Below, piece by piece: positions 8,172-17,249 of a stretch of DNA of 30,559 nt. The notes below the pieces were generated by a model, which was given only the letters and a program-made list of their open reading frames with translations, did no database searches and was not told the DNA's origin. The position numbers and the translations under genes were made by a program. The first letter of the stretch is position 1. The number at the start of each line of letters is the position of its first letter. The stretch lies in contig JBDPYZ010000029.1 of the NCBI GenBank assembly GCA_047291315.1, forward strand, positions 1 to 30,559, given 5' to 3'. This stretch comes from Arsenophonus fragariae. GTDB taxonomy: Bacteria; Pseudomonadota; Gammaproteobacteria; Enterobacterales; Enterobacteriaceae.

Positions 8172-9202
8172 AATATAAATATATTTTTTTTGTCGTATTT
8201 CCCCCCTGATATCGATTCATAGCGGATCGTTTCGGTGCTAAGCCAATGATAGTGCTAGGCATGTTGTTACGTGCTTTCGATTTTGCCTTAATGACAATGG
8301 GCTACCGTTCCCTGGATTTTGTGGTTATCCTGCATTCTGTCAGCTTTAGGTGGTAATTTATTTTATCATCCCCATACTGCCTTAGTCATTAAATTGACCA
8401 AACCTCATGAACGAGGTCGTTTTTATTCATTATTATTAATGCAGATAGTACCGGCGCTGTTATTGGTGCTCTACTAGGTGGCTGGCTTTACTATATAATT
8501 TTCAGTTTGTTTGTTGGGCGGGCACAACAATTTTTATTGTCGCGGTCATTTTAAATACCTGGCTTTTACCTATATATCGTATCTCGACTTGCCGGACACT
8601 TGTTCGTGCGGTATGAGTAAAGTTTTTCGCAATCAACGCTTTTTAAAATACGTTCTTACTCTGACTGGCTATTTTATTTTATACGTGCAAGTTATGTTAA
8701 TGTTTCCAATTGTAGTTAATGAAATAGCCAGCTCACCGACTGCCATCAAATGGATGTATGCCATTGAAGCAATAATCTCTTTAACCTTACTTTATCCAAT
8801 CGCTCGTTGGAGTGAAAAATATTTTTGCCTCGAGCAACGTAGTTAATGAGTGGTTTACTGCTTATGAGCCTGGCCATGCTTCCGATTGGCTTTACCCATT
8901 CACTGACGCTACTTTTTGCCCTAATAAGCCTGTTTTATTTAGCTACCATAACTGCTGAGTCAGCTCGTGAAAAATTAAGCGCTTCACTGGCATCCCCATG
9001 CTCGCAGCAGTTATATGGATTTTAGCCGATTAGCCCATACTTTAGGGGAGCAATAGGCTATATTATATCGGATATTGGTGGGATTTACCGACACTACCTT
9101 GGCATATCTCTGTTAACCATAATAGGATTATTAACCTTATGGGCCTTGTACCAACAATTTAATCAGCAAAAAAGCCAAACTATCATCTGTAACGATGAAT
9201 AG
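8172..9202 (+). pseudogene. mdtH: MFS multidrug transporter MdtH, broken
   Basis: Fragments in three frames match E. coli MdtH in order: FFVVFP and LISI, IADRFGAKPMIVLGM, GNLF, VIKLTKPHERGRFYSLLLMQ, RFLKYVLTLTGYF, QVMLMFPIVVNE, IKWMYAIEAIISLTLLYPIA, RWSEKYF, LLLMSLAMLPIGF and AESAREKLSASLA. The longest open piece is 8511-8846. An internal deletion removes about 50 residues between LISI and IADRFG, and stops and frameshifts occur throughout. The start is lost, so the 5' limit is approximate. It is divergent from rimJ as in E. coli. Confidence 0.85.
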
Positions 9203-9243
9203 TTGCGTACAATTTTGCTATTAAAATTACAGTGGAAAAAAAT

Positions 9244-9790
9244 ATGAAGCACTTTCTTGCAGGAGCACTATTGTTACTATGTGGAGTGATTACTGGATGC
9301 GATCAATTAACCGAATTCAGTATTAGTGAAGACACCATTAATCACTATCTAGCCAAACATACCAACTATAGTAAAAAATAGGTATTGCTGGACTTGCTAA
9401 TGCCAGTATCGATCTAGCTAATCTTTTTGCTCGAATAGGACAAACTAAACCGAATAAAATTACCTTAATGGGAGTAGCCAAAATTAAGCTTAAAATACTA
9501 TTAGACTCAACCCATCCAGAAGTGTCTTTATCTATCACTACCCTATTTTGACGTTACTACCGGTGCCATTTATTTAAAAGAGTTGGCAATTTCTGATCAC
9601 AAAATTACACCGGAAAAAATGGCTTCAACCATAGTTCCAATACTACCTATTCTTAATAACTCCCTAAAATCCTATTTTGAAAAAATCCTGTCTATTTATT
9701 ACAATCGGAAAAAAGTAAAGCGGAAGCATTAGCCAAAAAATTGCTAAAGGACTTGAAGTTAAACCGGGTAAATCAGTTCTACCATTATAG
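9244..9790 (+). pseudogene. yceB: YceB-like outer-membrane lipoprotein, broken
   Basis: It begins MKHFLAGALLLLCGVITGC, a clear lipoprotein signal peptide with lipobox ITGC, then DQLTEFSISEDTINHYLAKH. This matches E. coli YceB (GCNQLTQYTITEQEINQSLAKH). The first lesion is in an A run near 9380, giving a TAG. Shifted frames read GIAGLANASIDLANLFARIG, TKPNKITLMG, and at the end AKGLEVKPG-like residues as in YceB (AKGIEVKPGEIVIPF). More stops follow. YceB is a DUF1439 lipoprotein of unknown function. Its place after mdtH is conserved with enterics. Confidence 0.82.
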
Positions 9791-9840
9791 AATGAGCAAA
9801 TTAGCAACCCGTTAGATTTTATTCGTAAATTACAATGTCA

Positions 9841-10387
9841 CTAACCGTCAGTTAGCTCCTCGCGCAATGCAACTAAAGCTTCACACGTTGTTATGGCTAA
9901 AATAGCATAAAAATCACTCACAGCATGAGTTTCCACTTGGTTTAAAAATAATTCACTCGCAGGTAAAATAAACTGATCAAATAACTGGATTTGAGTTAAT
10001 AGGGGATCCTGCACCACATTATCTTCCAACCAAGATGCTGCCAATAACAAAGCACCAAAACGATTAACTTTTTCCGCTGATAGCGATATTCCATTCGACA
10101 CTAAAAATTCATCAACTGAAGTTGCTGATATTTCATTATATTGACTGATACAGTTAGCAATAGCAGAGTAGGATCAAGAAATAGTTGCTTAAAATCTTTA
10201 ACTACTAACACTAAATCCTGACTACTAGTAGCTAATTGCGTTAATAATTCATCTTGCTCTAAAGGCCAAGACAATTTTTCAATTGATCTTGAATAATCAA
10301 TTCAAATAGAGATTTAGTAACGTGATTCTCTGGCGAACGATTAAATAATGTTCCTAGTATTCGGCAAATCACGGAAAATTCATTCAT
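9841..10387 (-). pseudogene. ycdY: YcdY, TorD/DmsD-family redox-enzyme maturation chaperone, broken
   Basis: The start at 10387 gives MNEFSVICRILGTLFNRSPE, very close to E. coli YcdY (MNEFSILCRVLGSLYYRQPQ). It is followed by LEQDELLTQL in a second frame. The C-terminal part is still open for 86 codons (9841-10101) and contains GALLLAASWLEDN, which matches the family block GTLLLAASWLEDQ. It continues with LFDQFILPASELFLNQVETH. At least two frameshifts and an internal gap (the YRSAWVEG region) separate the halves. The family are cytosolic chaperones for molybdoenzymes and related proteins. In E. coli ycdY also lies near tRNA-Ser(GGA), so the neighbourhood is old. It is convergent with yceB ψ. 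Confidence 0.8.
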
Positions 10388-10535
10388 TATTATTTCCAAC
10401 TTATACTACATATTTAATAATTTTACTTATTAGTAAGAACGATAAGACATTAACAGTAATATCGAATATATTTTCAACAGATTGTTCTTTATTTATCTTA
10501 TTAACTGCAAAAGAAATAAAAGTTGCAATATATTA

Positions 10536-10564
10536 TTGACGATTAGTCTCCTTTTTCCTATAGT
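10536..10564 (+). promoter_or_regulatory. Strong sigma-70 promoter for tRNA-Ser
   Basis: TTGACG (10536-10541), exactly 17 bases, and TATAGT (10559-10564), followed by a GC-rich AGCGCCGC near the start point. That discriminator is typical of stable-RNA promoters under stringent control. The start would be about 37 bases before the tRNA. No gene is seen in 10388-10535. Confidence 0.7.
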
Positions 10565-10607
10565 AGCGCCGCATTATTCTAGTATCCACTATATTAGCAT
10601 GATGACC

Positions 10608-10697
10608 GGTGAGGTGTCCGAGTGGCTGAAGGAGCACGCCTGGAAAGTGTGTATACGTGAAAACGTATCGAGGGTTCGAATCCCTCCTTCACCGCCA
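10608..10697 (+). tRNA. tRNA-Ser (anticodon GGA)
   Basis: A 90-base class II tRNA with encoded CCA. The acceptor stem starts GGTGAGG and pairs with CCTTCACC. The long variable arm (TATACGTGAAAACGTAT) pairs well, the anticodon GGA is at 10642-10644, and the T arm contains GGTTCGAATCC. It is nearly identical to E. coli serW/serX. Confidence 0.97.
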
Positions 10698-10740
10698 TAT
10701 AAAATATCTTCAACGAATATTTTAGTTCCCTCTGCAAAAT

Positions 10741-11620
10741 TTAAACCATAGAGCCCTAACCGCCATACTGACAAAGATATTGATATAAGGCATTGATGGC
10801 CTAACCAACGATTTGGACACCAATCTCGCGCGAGTAAAGTCCACCCACGAGCATTGCACAAATAGGATGATAAATAATATTTTTTGGTGTATGATGGGTA
10901 ATTTCAACGTACTCAGTTAATTCAAGTAATAACAAAGTCCCGCTCTCCAAGCTTTCGCCATTATACTACCATCAACAATATGTAATGGATGTAATTTAAT
11001 ACCATTAACACCAACCAGTATCAATAATACGAGATATTGTTTGCAAATTTTTCTTAGTTGCTTCCCCTGGCAGCACAACAATTAAGTGCAAACATTTAAC
11101 CCTTTTTGCACTCAATTCTAGCAATTTTTTGATAGCTGGCAAAATCGTGGCTGCGATTGATCTTTTTCAGGTTTTTATCATGGGATGTTTGTAAACCTAG
11201 TTCTAACCAGATTTCTTATCCTTGCTACTGATACTCCATTAATAAATCCAATACCGGTTGCGAAACACAATCCGGCCTAGTATCCACACAAAGTCCAACA
11301 ATATTAGCCTGATTTAATGCCTGTTGATATAACGACTTTTAAAATAGAAAGTTCAGCATAAGTATTGGTATAAGCTTGGAAATAAGCCAGATAAGGTTTA
11401 GCACTATGAATTTTTTATTTTTTGCACAATCTGTTTCTGGATGTAAAATTCCTGCTGTTGCTCATTAGAAAAAGAGGCAAAATTACAAAAGGTACAGCCC
11501 AGCCACGCCCTAACGATTGGGGCAATTAAAACCACCATGCAAACTGATCTTATGAATTTTTTCACCATAGCGGCGCTGAAGATCAGCACCAAACATAGTA
11601 ACAACATCATTTAACTACAT
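10741..11620 (-). pseudogene. yhcC: YhcC-type radical SAM protein, broken
   Basis: Frames read together give MFGADLQRRYGEKIHKISLH and GGFNCPNR, CTFCNFASFSNE, YLAYFQAYTNTYAEL, a worn TRPDCV-like region, GVNGIKLHPLHIV, GSIMAKAW, and an RWLG ending with LYQYLCQYG. These match E. coli YhcC (TIGR01212 radical SAM family) along its length, including the GCTFCN part of the cluster-binding CxxxCxxC region. The second codon is TAG (ATG TAG TTA), and there are several frameshifts and stops. The 5' end lies ten bases downstream of the kdsA stop. In E. coli yhcC is elsewhere, so the location differs. The natural role of the family is not established. Confidence 0.82.
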
Positions 11621-11630
11621 AAAATAACAA

Positions 11631-12485
11631 TTAATTGGCGGTATCTAACTGAGCAAAACTTTTCACCAAATCATCGATGGCTTTAACCTGTTCAAGAAAA
11701 GGCGCTAATTTTGCTAATGGCAGTGCCGATGGCCCATCACATTTTGCGTTAGCCGGATCAGGATGCGTTTCCAAAAATAATCCCGCTAAACCCACTGCCA
11801 TACCCGCTCTTGCTAACTCAACAACCTGTGCACGACGACCGCCGGAAGCAGAACCAAAAGGATCGCGGCATTGCAATGCATGAGTAACATCAAAAATAAC
11901 TGGAGAACCCGCCGATACATTCATCATAACATTGAAACCTAACATATCGACGACCAAGTTATCATAACCAAAATTTACTCCACGATCACAGAGAATAACC
12001 TTTTCATTACCTGCTTCTTTAAATTTTTCAACAATATTTCCCATTTGACTGGGGCTAACAAATTGTGGTTTTTTAACATTAATAACCGCACTGGTTTTGG
12101 CCATCGCTTCAACCAGGTCAGTTTGCCGGGCTAAAAAAGCGGGTAATTGAATAACGTCTACCACCTCAGCAACCAGTGCTGCTTGCTCTGGCTCGTGAAC
12201 ATCAGTAATTACCTTAACACCAAATGTTTGTTTTATTTCTTGAAAAATTTTCATTCCTTCTTCAAATCCTGGGCCACGATAAGAATGAATCGAAGAGCGG
12301 TTCGCTTTGTCAAAAGAAGCTTTAAAAACATAAGGAATGTTAAGCTTGTCTGTCACGGTGACATAATGTTCACAAGTTTTCATTGCCAGATCGCGCGATT
12401 CAAGCACATTTATACCACCAAATAAAACAAATGGTAGATTATTTCCCACTTTAATATCATCAATGGAGACTAATTTATATTGCAT
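11631..12485 (-). CDS. kdsA: 3-deoxy-8-phosphooctulonate (Kdo-8-P) synthase
   Basis: Condenses phosphoenolpyruvate with arabinose-5-phosphate to Kdo-8-phosphate, the first committed step of the Kdo part of the LPS core. It has 284 residues, the E. coli length. Signatures of the DAHP-synthase-like barrel are all present: FVLFGGINVLESRD, YVFKASFDKANRSSIHSYRG, KVITDVHEPEQA, INVKKPQFVSPSQMGNIVEK, VILCDRGVNFGYDNLVVDM, FDVTHALQCRD and FLETHPDP. The start ATG has AAAGGG upstream. It is the last working gene of the hemA-prfA-prmC-(sirB1)-kdsA run. The organism probably still makes LPS or at least Kdo-lipid A. Confidence 0.97.
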   Translation of the reverse strand: MQYKLVSIDDIKVGNNLPFVLFGGINVLESRDLAMKTCEHYVTVTDKLNIPYVFKASFDKANRSSIHSYRGPGFEEGMKIFQEIKQTFGVKVITDVHEPEQAALVAEVVDVIQLPAFLARQTDLVEAMAKTSAVINVKKPQFVSPSQMGNIVEKFKEAGNEKVILCDRGVNFGYDNLVVDMLGFNVMMNVSAGSPVIFDVTHALQCRDPFGSASGGRRAQVVELARAGMAVGLAGLFLETHPDPANAKCDGPSALPLAKLAPFLEQVKAIDDLVKSFAQLDTAN

Positions 12486-12592
12486 ACTTTTACCCTTTAC
12501 CCTTTCTATGACAGCAAATTAGTTACAATTTTTGATGATCAATGCAATATAATCTGCTGCCCTTCTATTAAATAAATTTGCATCTTTATTAT

Positions 12593-13143
12593 TTAAGAAA
12601 CAGGATCTTCTGGGCATTGCTCAACAAAATAATTTAAATCAGAAATGGCTGCATGGTTACATTCAAGATGAGCAAAAGGACTAATTGTTCCTTTGACCCA
12701 TAAATCAAGCATCTGCTCGGTCAGCGTTTCACCATTTATTGGGTTAATATACCAATAAGTGCCATCATCTCAACGAACACATAGAATAAGTTGAGTCAGA
12801 AAAATAATTGGCATCACCGGCAGCTGTAATTGATTGGCGACATCGTCCCCAATGAAACAGACGCCCATTTTCTTGCTATTTCTAGCCAAAGTGCCTCAAA
12901 AAGCGAATAAACCCCTATTACACCGCTAAAAAGCCAGTCTCGATAAAATAATTTTAGTAATATAGATACTTGCGTTTCTATATCATCATCAGCTTGTATT
13001 GTTTTCCTTGCTTTTACAACCAGAAGCCTAAGTTGTGCATGGACTTGTTCAACGGGAAAATCTGGCCGAATAATCCGTGAAACACGTATAATACTTTCTC
13101 TCAGTGGTGCTTTATTAAATTCAAAATCAGCTATGGTTTTCAT
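12593..13143 (-). pseudogene. sirB1: SirB1 (YchA) transglutaminase-like protein, internally deleted
   Basis: The start MKTIADFEFNKAPLRE matches E. coli SirB1/YchA (MRSLADFEFNKAPLCE). The frame runs about 100 codons through ALWLEIARKWASVSLG, then a stop. In other frames IIFLTQLILCVR, INPINGETLTEQMLDLWVKG and TISPFAHL follow. The text then jumps to ECNHAAISDLNYFVEQCPED, a block that in E. coli lies about 80 residues further on. So there is a large internal deletion as well as frameshifts, and the C-terminus is cut at 12593. The ATG lies inside the 3' end of prmC (17-base overlap), so translation was coupled. sirB2, which sits between prmC and sirB1 in E. coli, is absent. Confidence 0.85.
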
Positions 13144-13978
13144 CACATTTCCATTGACCTACTGTAATACGATCATTACCACCATAATCCTGAAAAGTTA
13201 CTACCTGTTGATAATGATGACAGAAAAATAACTGCCTTACTTGCCTTCCCTGCAACCACCCGTGTTCGAGTAAAAGCCATCCCTTATTAGCTAAATAGTT
13301 CGAAGATTCTTCAATTATCAACTGAATATCAGCCAATACATGATTAGCAGATATTAATGCTGTTTTAGGTTCAAAACGCACATCACCTTGTTGTAAATGT
13401 GGATCACATTCATCAATGTAAGGTGGATTACTGACAATCATATCAAATTGCTGAATAGGTAGTGAAGTAAACCAATTACTTTTGCAAAACTTGGCATTAT
13501 TAATCGCTAAATTATCTGCATTAAGTTGGGCTAGAGTAATTGCGGCATCACTAATATCAACACCGACTATCTGAGCTTCCGGGCACTCTGATGCTAAAGC
13601 TAACGCCACAGCACCGGTACCCGTCCCTAAATCTAATATTTTTACTGCTCGCTTATCTGATAATAACTGTAACGCTCGCTCAACTAAGCACTCTGTATCC
13701 GCACGAGGTATTAACGTAACAGGTGAAACTTTCATTGGTAATGACCAAAACTCTTTTTCTTCTACTATGTAGGCGATAGGTTCACCTTTAGCACGACGAG
13801 CTAATAGATATTCAAGCTGTTGTTGTTGCTTAACGGTTAATTCTGTTTCGCTAAATGCAATAAGGAAAGTCCGTGTTTTTCCTGTTATATATTGCAACAA
13901 AATTTCAGCATCACGTTTGGCACTTTCACTATGGCAAAGCTTATTAGCCGCATAAGCTAACCAATACTGATAATTCAT
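13127..13978 (-). CDS. prmC: Release factor glutamine methyltransferase PrmC (HemK)
   Basis: Methylates the glutamine of the GGQ motif in RF1 and RF2, using SAM, which raises termination efficiency. It has 283 residues (E. coli 277). The SAM-binding loop DLGTGTGAVAL is at residues 116-126 and the catalytic NPPY at 184-187 (VSNPPYIDE). The N-terminal helical substrate-binding domain includes RRAKGEPIAY at 61-70, and IPRADTE lies at 90-95. The start codon overlaps the prfA stop by one base (TAATG), so the enzyme and its substrate RF1 are co-translated. Confidence 0.96.
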   Translation of the reverse strand: MNYQYWLAYAANKLCHSESAKRDAEILLQYITGKTRTFLIAFSETELTVKQQQQLEYLLARRAKGEPIAYIVEEKEFWSLPMKVSPVTLIPRADTECLVERALQLLSDKRAVKILDLGTGTGAVALALASECPEAQIVGVDISDAAITLAQLNADNLAINNAKFCKSNWFTSLPIQQFDMIVSNPPYIDECDPHLQQGDVRFEPKTALISANHVLADIQLIIEESSNYLANKGWLLLEHGWLQGRQVRQLFFCHHYQQVVTFQDYGGNDRITVGQWKCDENHS

Positions 13979-15060
13979 TAATCCTGCTCTGATAAAGCAA
14001 AGAGTTGATCTGCTTGATATTCGTTAATAATAGGTTGGATCAGCATATCTAATTTTCCCTCTATCACTTCATCTAAACGATAGAGTGTTAAATTGATGCG
14101 ATGATCAGTAATGCGGCCTTGTGGGAAATTATAGGTTCTGATCCTATCGGAACGATCACCTGAGCCGAGTAGATTTCGGCGCTCTGATGCTTCTGCTTGA
14201 CGGCGTTTCTGCACTTCCATTGCGCGAATTCGGGCAGCTAAAACCGACAGCGCTTTGGCTTTATTTTTATGTTGAGAACGCTCATCCTGGCACTCAACCA
14301 CAATTCCGGTTGGAATATGGGTAATACGGATAGCTGAGTCAGTGGTATTAACGTGTTGCCCTCCAGCTCCTGACGAACGAAAAGTATCAATTCTTAAGTC
14401 ACTAGGGTTAATATCCGGCAGTTCTGTTGCTGGAATTTCAGCCAGAATGGCTACTGTACAAGCAGAGGTATGAATACGCCCTTGAGATTCTGTTTCCGGA
14501 ACCCGCTGGACGCGATGTCCACCAGACTCAAACTTTAGACGGCCATATACATTATCACCAGAAATTTTGACAATAATTTCTTTGTAACCTCCATGTTCTC
14601 CCTCACTAGCATTCATAACTTCAATACGCCAGCGGCGGGATTCGGCATAGCGATTATACATTCTAAAAAGATCACCGGCAAATATTGCCGCTTCATCACC
14701 ACCAGTACCGGCCCGAATTTCTAAAAAGCAATTTTTTTCATCATCGGGATCTTTTGGTAACAGCAAAATCTGTAACTGTTGTTCAAATTCCTCATTACGC
14801 TTTTTCGCTTCTTTCAATTCTTCCTGAGCCATCTCGCGCATTTCAGGATCATTCAGTAATATTTCAGCCGTCTCAATATCTTGCTGAACAACGTGCCATG
14901 ACTGAAAACATTTAGTTACATCAGTTAACTGCGCATACTCCTTAGACAATCCACGGAAACGCTCTTGATCTGCGATAACTTCAGCATCAACCAGATGAGC
15001 TTGAATTTCTTCATAGCGTTCCTGCAATGCTTCTAACTTAGCAATTATTGAAGACTTCAT
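13978..15060 (-). CDS. prfA: Peptide chain release factor 1
   Basis: Recognises UAA and UAG and triggers peptide release. It has 360 residues, identical in length to E. coli RF1. GGQ is at 233-235 in SSGAGGQHVNTTDSAIR, and the codon-recognition tripeptide is PET at 188-190 (RVPETESQGRIHT), where E. coli has PAT; the first and third positions that define RF1 are kept. Domain 1 coiled helices cover about 1-105, and the family block RAGTGGDEAAIF follows at 116-127. It is second in the hemA-prfA-prmC operon, 29 bases after hemA. Intact. Confidence 0.97.
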   Translation of the reverse strand: MKSSIIAKLEALQERYEEIQAHLVDAEVIADQERFRGLSKEYAQLTDVTKCFQSWHVVQQDIETAEILLNDPEMREMAQEELKEAKKRNEEFEQQLQILLLPKDPDDEKNCFLEIRAGTGGDEAAIFAGDLFRMYNRYAESRRWRIEVMNASEGEHGGYKEIIVKISGDNVYGRLKFESGGHRVQRVPETESQGRIHTSACTVAILAEIPATELPDINPSDLRIDTFRSSGAGGQHVNTTDSAIRITHIPTGIVVECQDERSQHKNKAKALSVLAARIRAMEVQKRRQAEASERRNLLGSGDRSDRIRTYNFPQGRITDHRINLTLYRLDEVIEGKLDMLIQPIINEYQADQLFALSEQD

Positions 15061-15089
15061 TCGTTATATTAGACCTTACTAAAGGTAGT

Positions 15090-16352
15090 TTAATTTTGCT
15101 CCAGTCCTAAGCTATCTTTTAAAATATTAAGACGGTGAATATCACCATCTGTCGCTGCTTGCTGGAGTGATTTGGTTGGTGAGTGGATCAGGCGATTCAT
15201 TAACTGATTAGTCAATTGGTTGATCACTTGCTCGCTATCTGCACCATTTCGCAGCGAAGCAAGCGCTTTTTCTGCCATTTCAGCCCTAATTTGCTCAGCC
15301 TGACTACGATAATCACGAATTGTATTGACTGATAACTGAGAACGCAACCAATCCATAAAATAAGCACTTTCTTGCTCAACAATAAGCTCTGCCTGAACTG
15401 CTGCCATTTTACGCTGTTCCACATTGTGTTGCACAATAGCGTGCAAATCATCAACGCTATAGAGATAAATATTATTCAGTTTCTCAACATCCGGTTCAAT
15501 ATCTCGCGGAACAGCAATATCAATTAGCAACATAGGTTTATTCCGTCGGGCTTTCATTGCCCGTTCAACCATCCCTTTACCAATGATCGGTAAAGGGCTG
15601 GCAGTAGAACTAATAACAATATCCGCTTCCGCTAAACGGGTGTCAATTTCAGCTAAAGTTATAATCTCTGCACCAACTTGATTAGCAAAATGTGAAGCGC
15701 GTTCACGAGTTCGGTTAGCGATAATCAAACACTTAGCACGATGTTCACGAAGATGGCGCGCTGCCAGTTCGATCGTTTCACCTGCGCCTACTAGTAAAAT
15801 ATGTAATTCAGACAATGATTCAAAAATTTGACGAGCTAGCCTACATGCTACAAAAGCAACCGAAACCGCATTAGAGCCAATTTCTGTTTCCGTATGAATA
15901 CGTTTAGCAACTGAAAATGAGCGTTGAAATAAACGCTCCAGCTCACTGGATAACTTTTTATAGTGCTGAGATTTAGAAAACGCTTGTTTAACTTGACCTA
16001 AAATTTGCGGTTCACCTAAGACTAATGAATCTAATCCACTAGCAACCCGCATCAAGTGGCTAACAGCAGCATTATCCTGGTGCCAATAAACACTCGCTCT
16101 AACTTCATTTAAATTTAAACAATGATAGCTGCATAACCAATCAATTAATTGATCTTGCAGGGATTCTTGTGAGTCGACACATAGATAAAGCTCAGTACGA
16201 TTACATGTAGAAAGCACCACACCACTATGAACAAGCGGCTGCTGGAGTAAATTATCCAGTGCATGTTCAATTCTTTCCGGCCCAAAGGTTAACCGTTCAC
16301 GTAACGTTATAGGCGCAGTTTTATAGTTTATACCGAGTGCAAGTAATGTCAT
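15090..16352 (-). CDS. hemA: Glutamyl-tRNA reductase
   Basis: First committed step of C5 heme/tetrapyrrole synthesis: reduces Glu-tRNA to glutamate-1-semialdehyde with NADPH. It is 420 residues from the ATG at 16352 (MTLLALGINYKTAP). A GTG two codons upstream extends the frame but is not part of the family start. The catalytic Cys is in VVLSTCNRTELYL (residue 50 from this start). ASGLDSLVLGEPQILGQVK, the NADPH loop LLVGAGETIELAARHL, IIANRTRERA and the dimerisation tail with NRLIHSPTKSLQQAA are all present. It heads the prfA-prmC operon and is divergent from lolB, as in E. coli. Confidence 0.97.
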   Translation of the reverse strand: MTLLALGINYKTAPITLRERLTFGPERIEHALDNLLQQPLVHSGVVLSTCNRTELYLCVDSQESLQDQLIDWLCSYHCLNLNEVRASVYWHQDNAAVSHLMRVASGLDSLVLGEPQILGQVKQAFSKSQHYKKLSSELERLFQRSFSVAKRIHTETEIGSNAVSVAFVACRLARQIFESLSELHILLVGAGETIELAARHLREHRAKCLIIANRTRERASHFANQVGAEIITLAEIDTRLAEADIVISSTASPLPIIGKGMVERAMKARRNKPMLLIDIAVPRDIEPDVEKLNNIYLYSVDDLHAIVQHNVEQRKMAAVQAELIVEQESAYFMDWLRSQLSVNTIRDYRSQAEQIRAEMAEKALASLRNGADSEQVINQLTNQLMNRLIHSPTKSLQQAATDGDIHRLNILKDSLGLEQN

Positions 16353-16595
16353 ATTCACTAAATTAAGTAACTAAATGGTTTGTAAACATCTGTTAAGCAC
16401 ACAAAAATAAAACCAATAACTTTAATAATGAAATTTTGAGGTAGTATTCTACTTTATGCAACTAGGCAATTAAAGATGTTAAGCTAAGCAAATGAATAAA
16501 TCGGGCATTTTTGCCCAATTTTAGTTACATTTACCTTAGTAACATTCTGATCGATAGCAAAAATTAATATCAACTGTTTAAATAGGAAATATTTA

Positions 16596-17249
16596 ATGAT
16601 ACTCATTGCCAAGCAGTTTTCCAGTTTACGTCACTATAGTTGGAAATTTATTCCGCTACTTACTATTTTTTTGACCGCTTGCACTTTCAATCAACAATTA
16701 ACAACTGAGAAAAATGGCTCAATAACCAATCCATTATGGATAAATCATCAGCAGCAACTGGCCAAGCTGACAAAATTTCAAACCCGTGGCTCTTTTGCCT
16801 ATATTGGCTCGGATAATAAAACCTATGCCAAATTCTTTTGGCAACAATATACGCTGTCTAATTACCGCCTGTTGCTCAACAATCCGCTAGGAACAACAGA
16901 ATTAGAGCTCAACGTAACGCCAAGCGTTAGTCAGCTAATTGATAGAGAAGGTAAAAAATATGTCAACAATCATCCAGCACAGATAATTTATCAATTGACT
17001 GGTATGGAAATCCCGATTAAAAACCTACCCTATTGGTTAATCGGCTTACCAACTAATGCCTCATCATTCACATTAGACGAAAATGGGCTGTTAAAAACCA
17101 TCGAATATAGGCAAAATGAAGAAACCTGGCATTTAAACTACCTTGCTTATCATCAAGATAGCCAGCCTAAACTACCTAGCCGTATTGAATTAATGCAAGG
17201 TAAACAACGTATCAAGTTAGAAATGGACAGTTGGACGCTAAACGAATGA
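16596..17249 (+). CDS. lolB: Outer-membrane lipoprotein receptor LolB
   Basis: Accepts lipoproteins from periplasmic LolA and inserts them into the outer membrane. It has 217 residues (E. coli 207). A long N-terminal signal ends in lipobox LTAC with Cys29; the +2 residue is Thr, compatible with outer-membrane sorting. The body has the Lol fold blocks FQTRGSFAYIG, YRLLLNNPLGTTELEL, LTGMEIPIKNLPYWLIGLP and PSRIELMQGKQRIKL. TAGGA precedes the ATG. Its stop overlaps the ispE start (ATGA), so the two are translationally coupled. Confidence 0.93.
   Translation: MILIAKQFSSLRHYSWKFIPLLTIFLTACTFNQQLTTEKNGSITNPLWINHQQQLAKLTKFQTRGSFAYIGSDNKTYAKFFWQQYTLSNYRLLLNNPLGTTELELNVTPSVSQLIDREGKKYVNNHPAQIIYQLTGMEIPIKNLPYWLIGLPTNASSFTLDENGLLKTIEYRQNEETWHLNYLAYHQDSQPKLPSRIELMQGKQRIKLEMDSWTLNE

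Noticed and set aside
10589..10861. 90-codon minus-strand frame across tRNA-Ser
   Set aside because: It reads through the antisense of the tRNA; the tRNA and the yhcC remnant explain the DNA.
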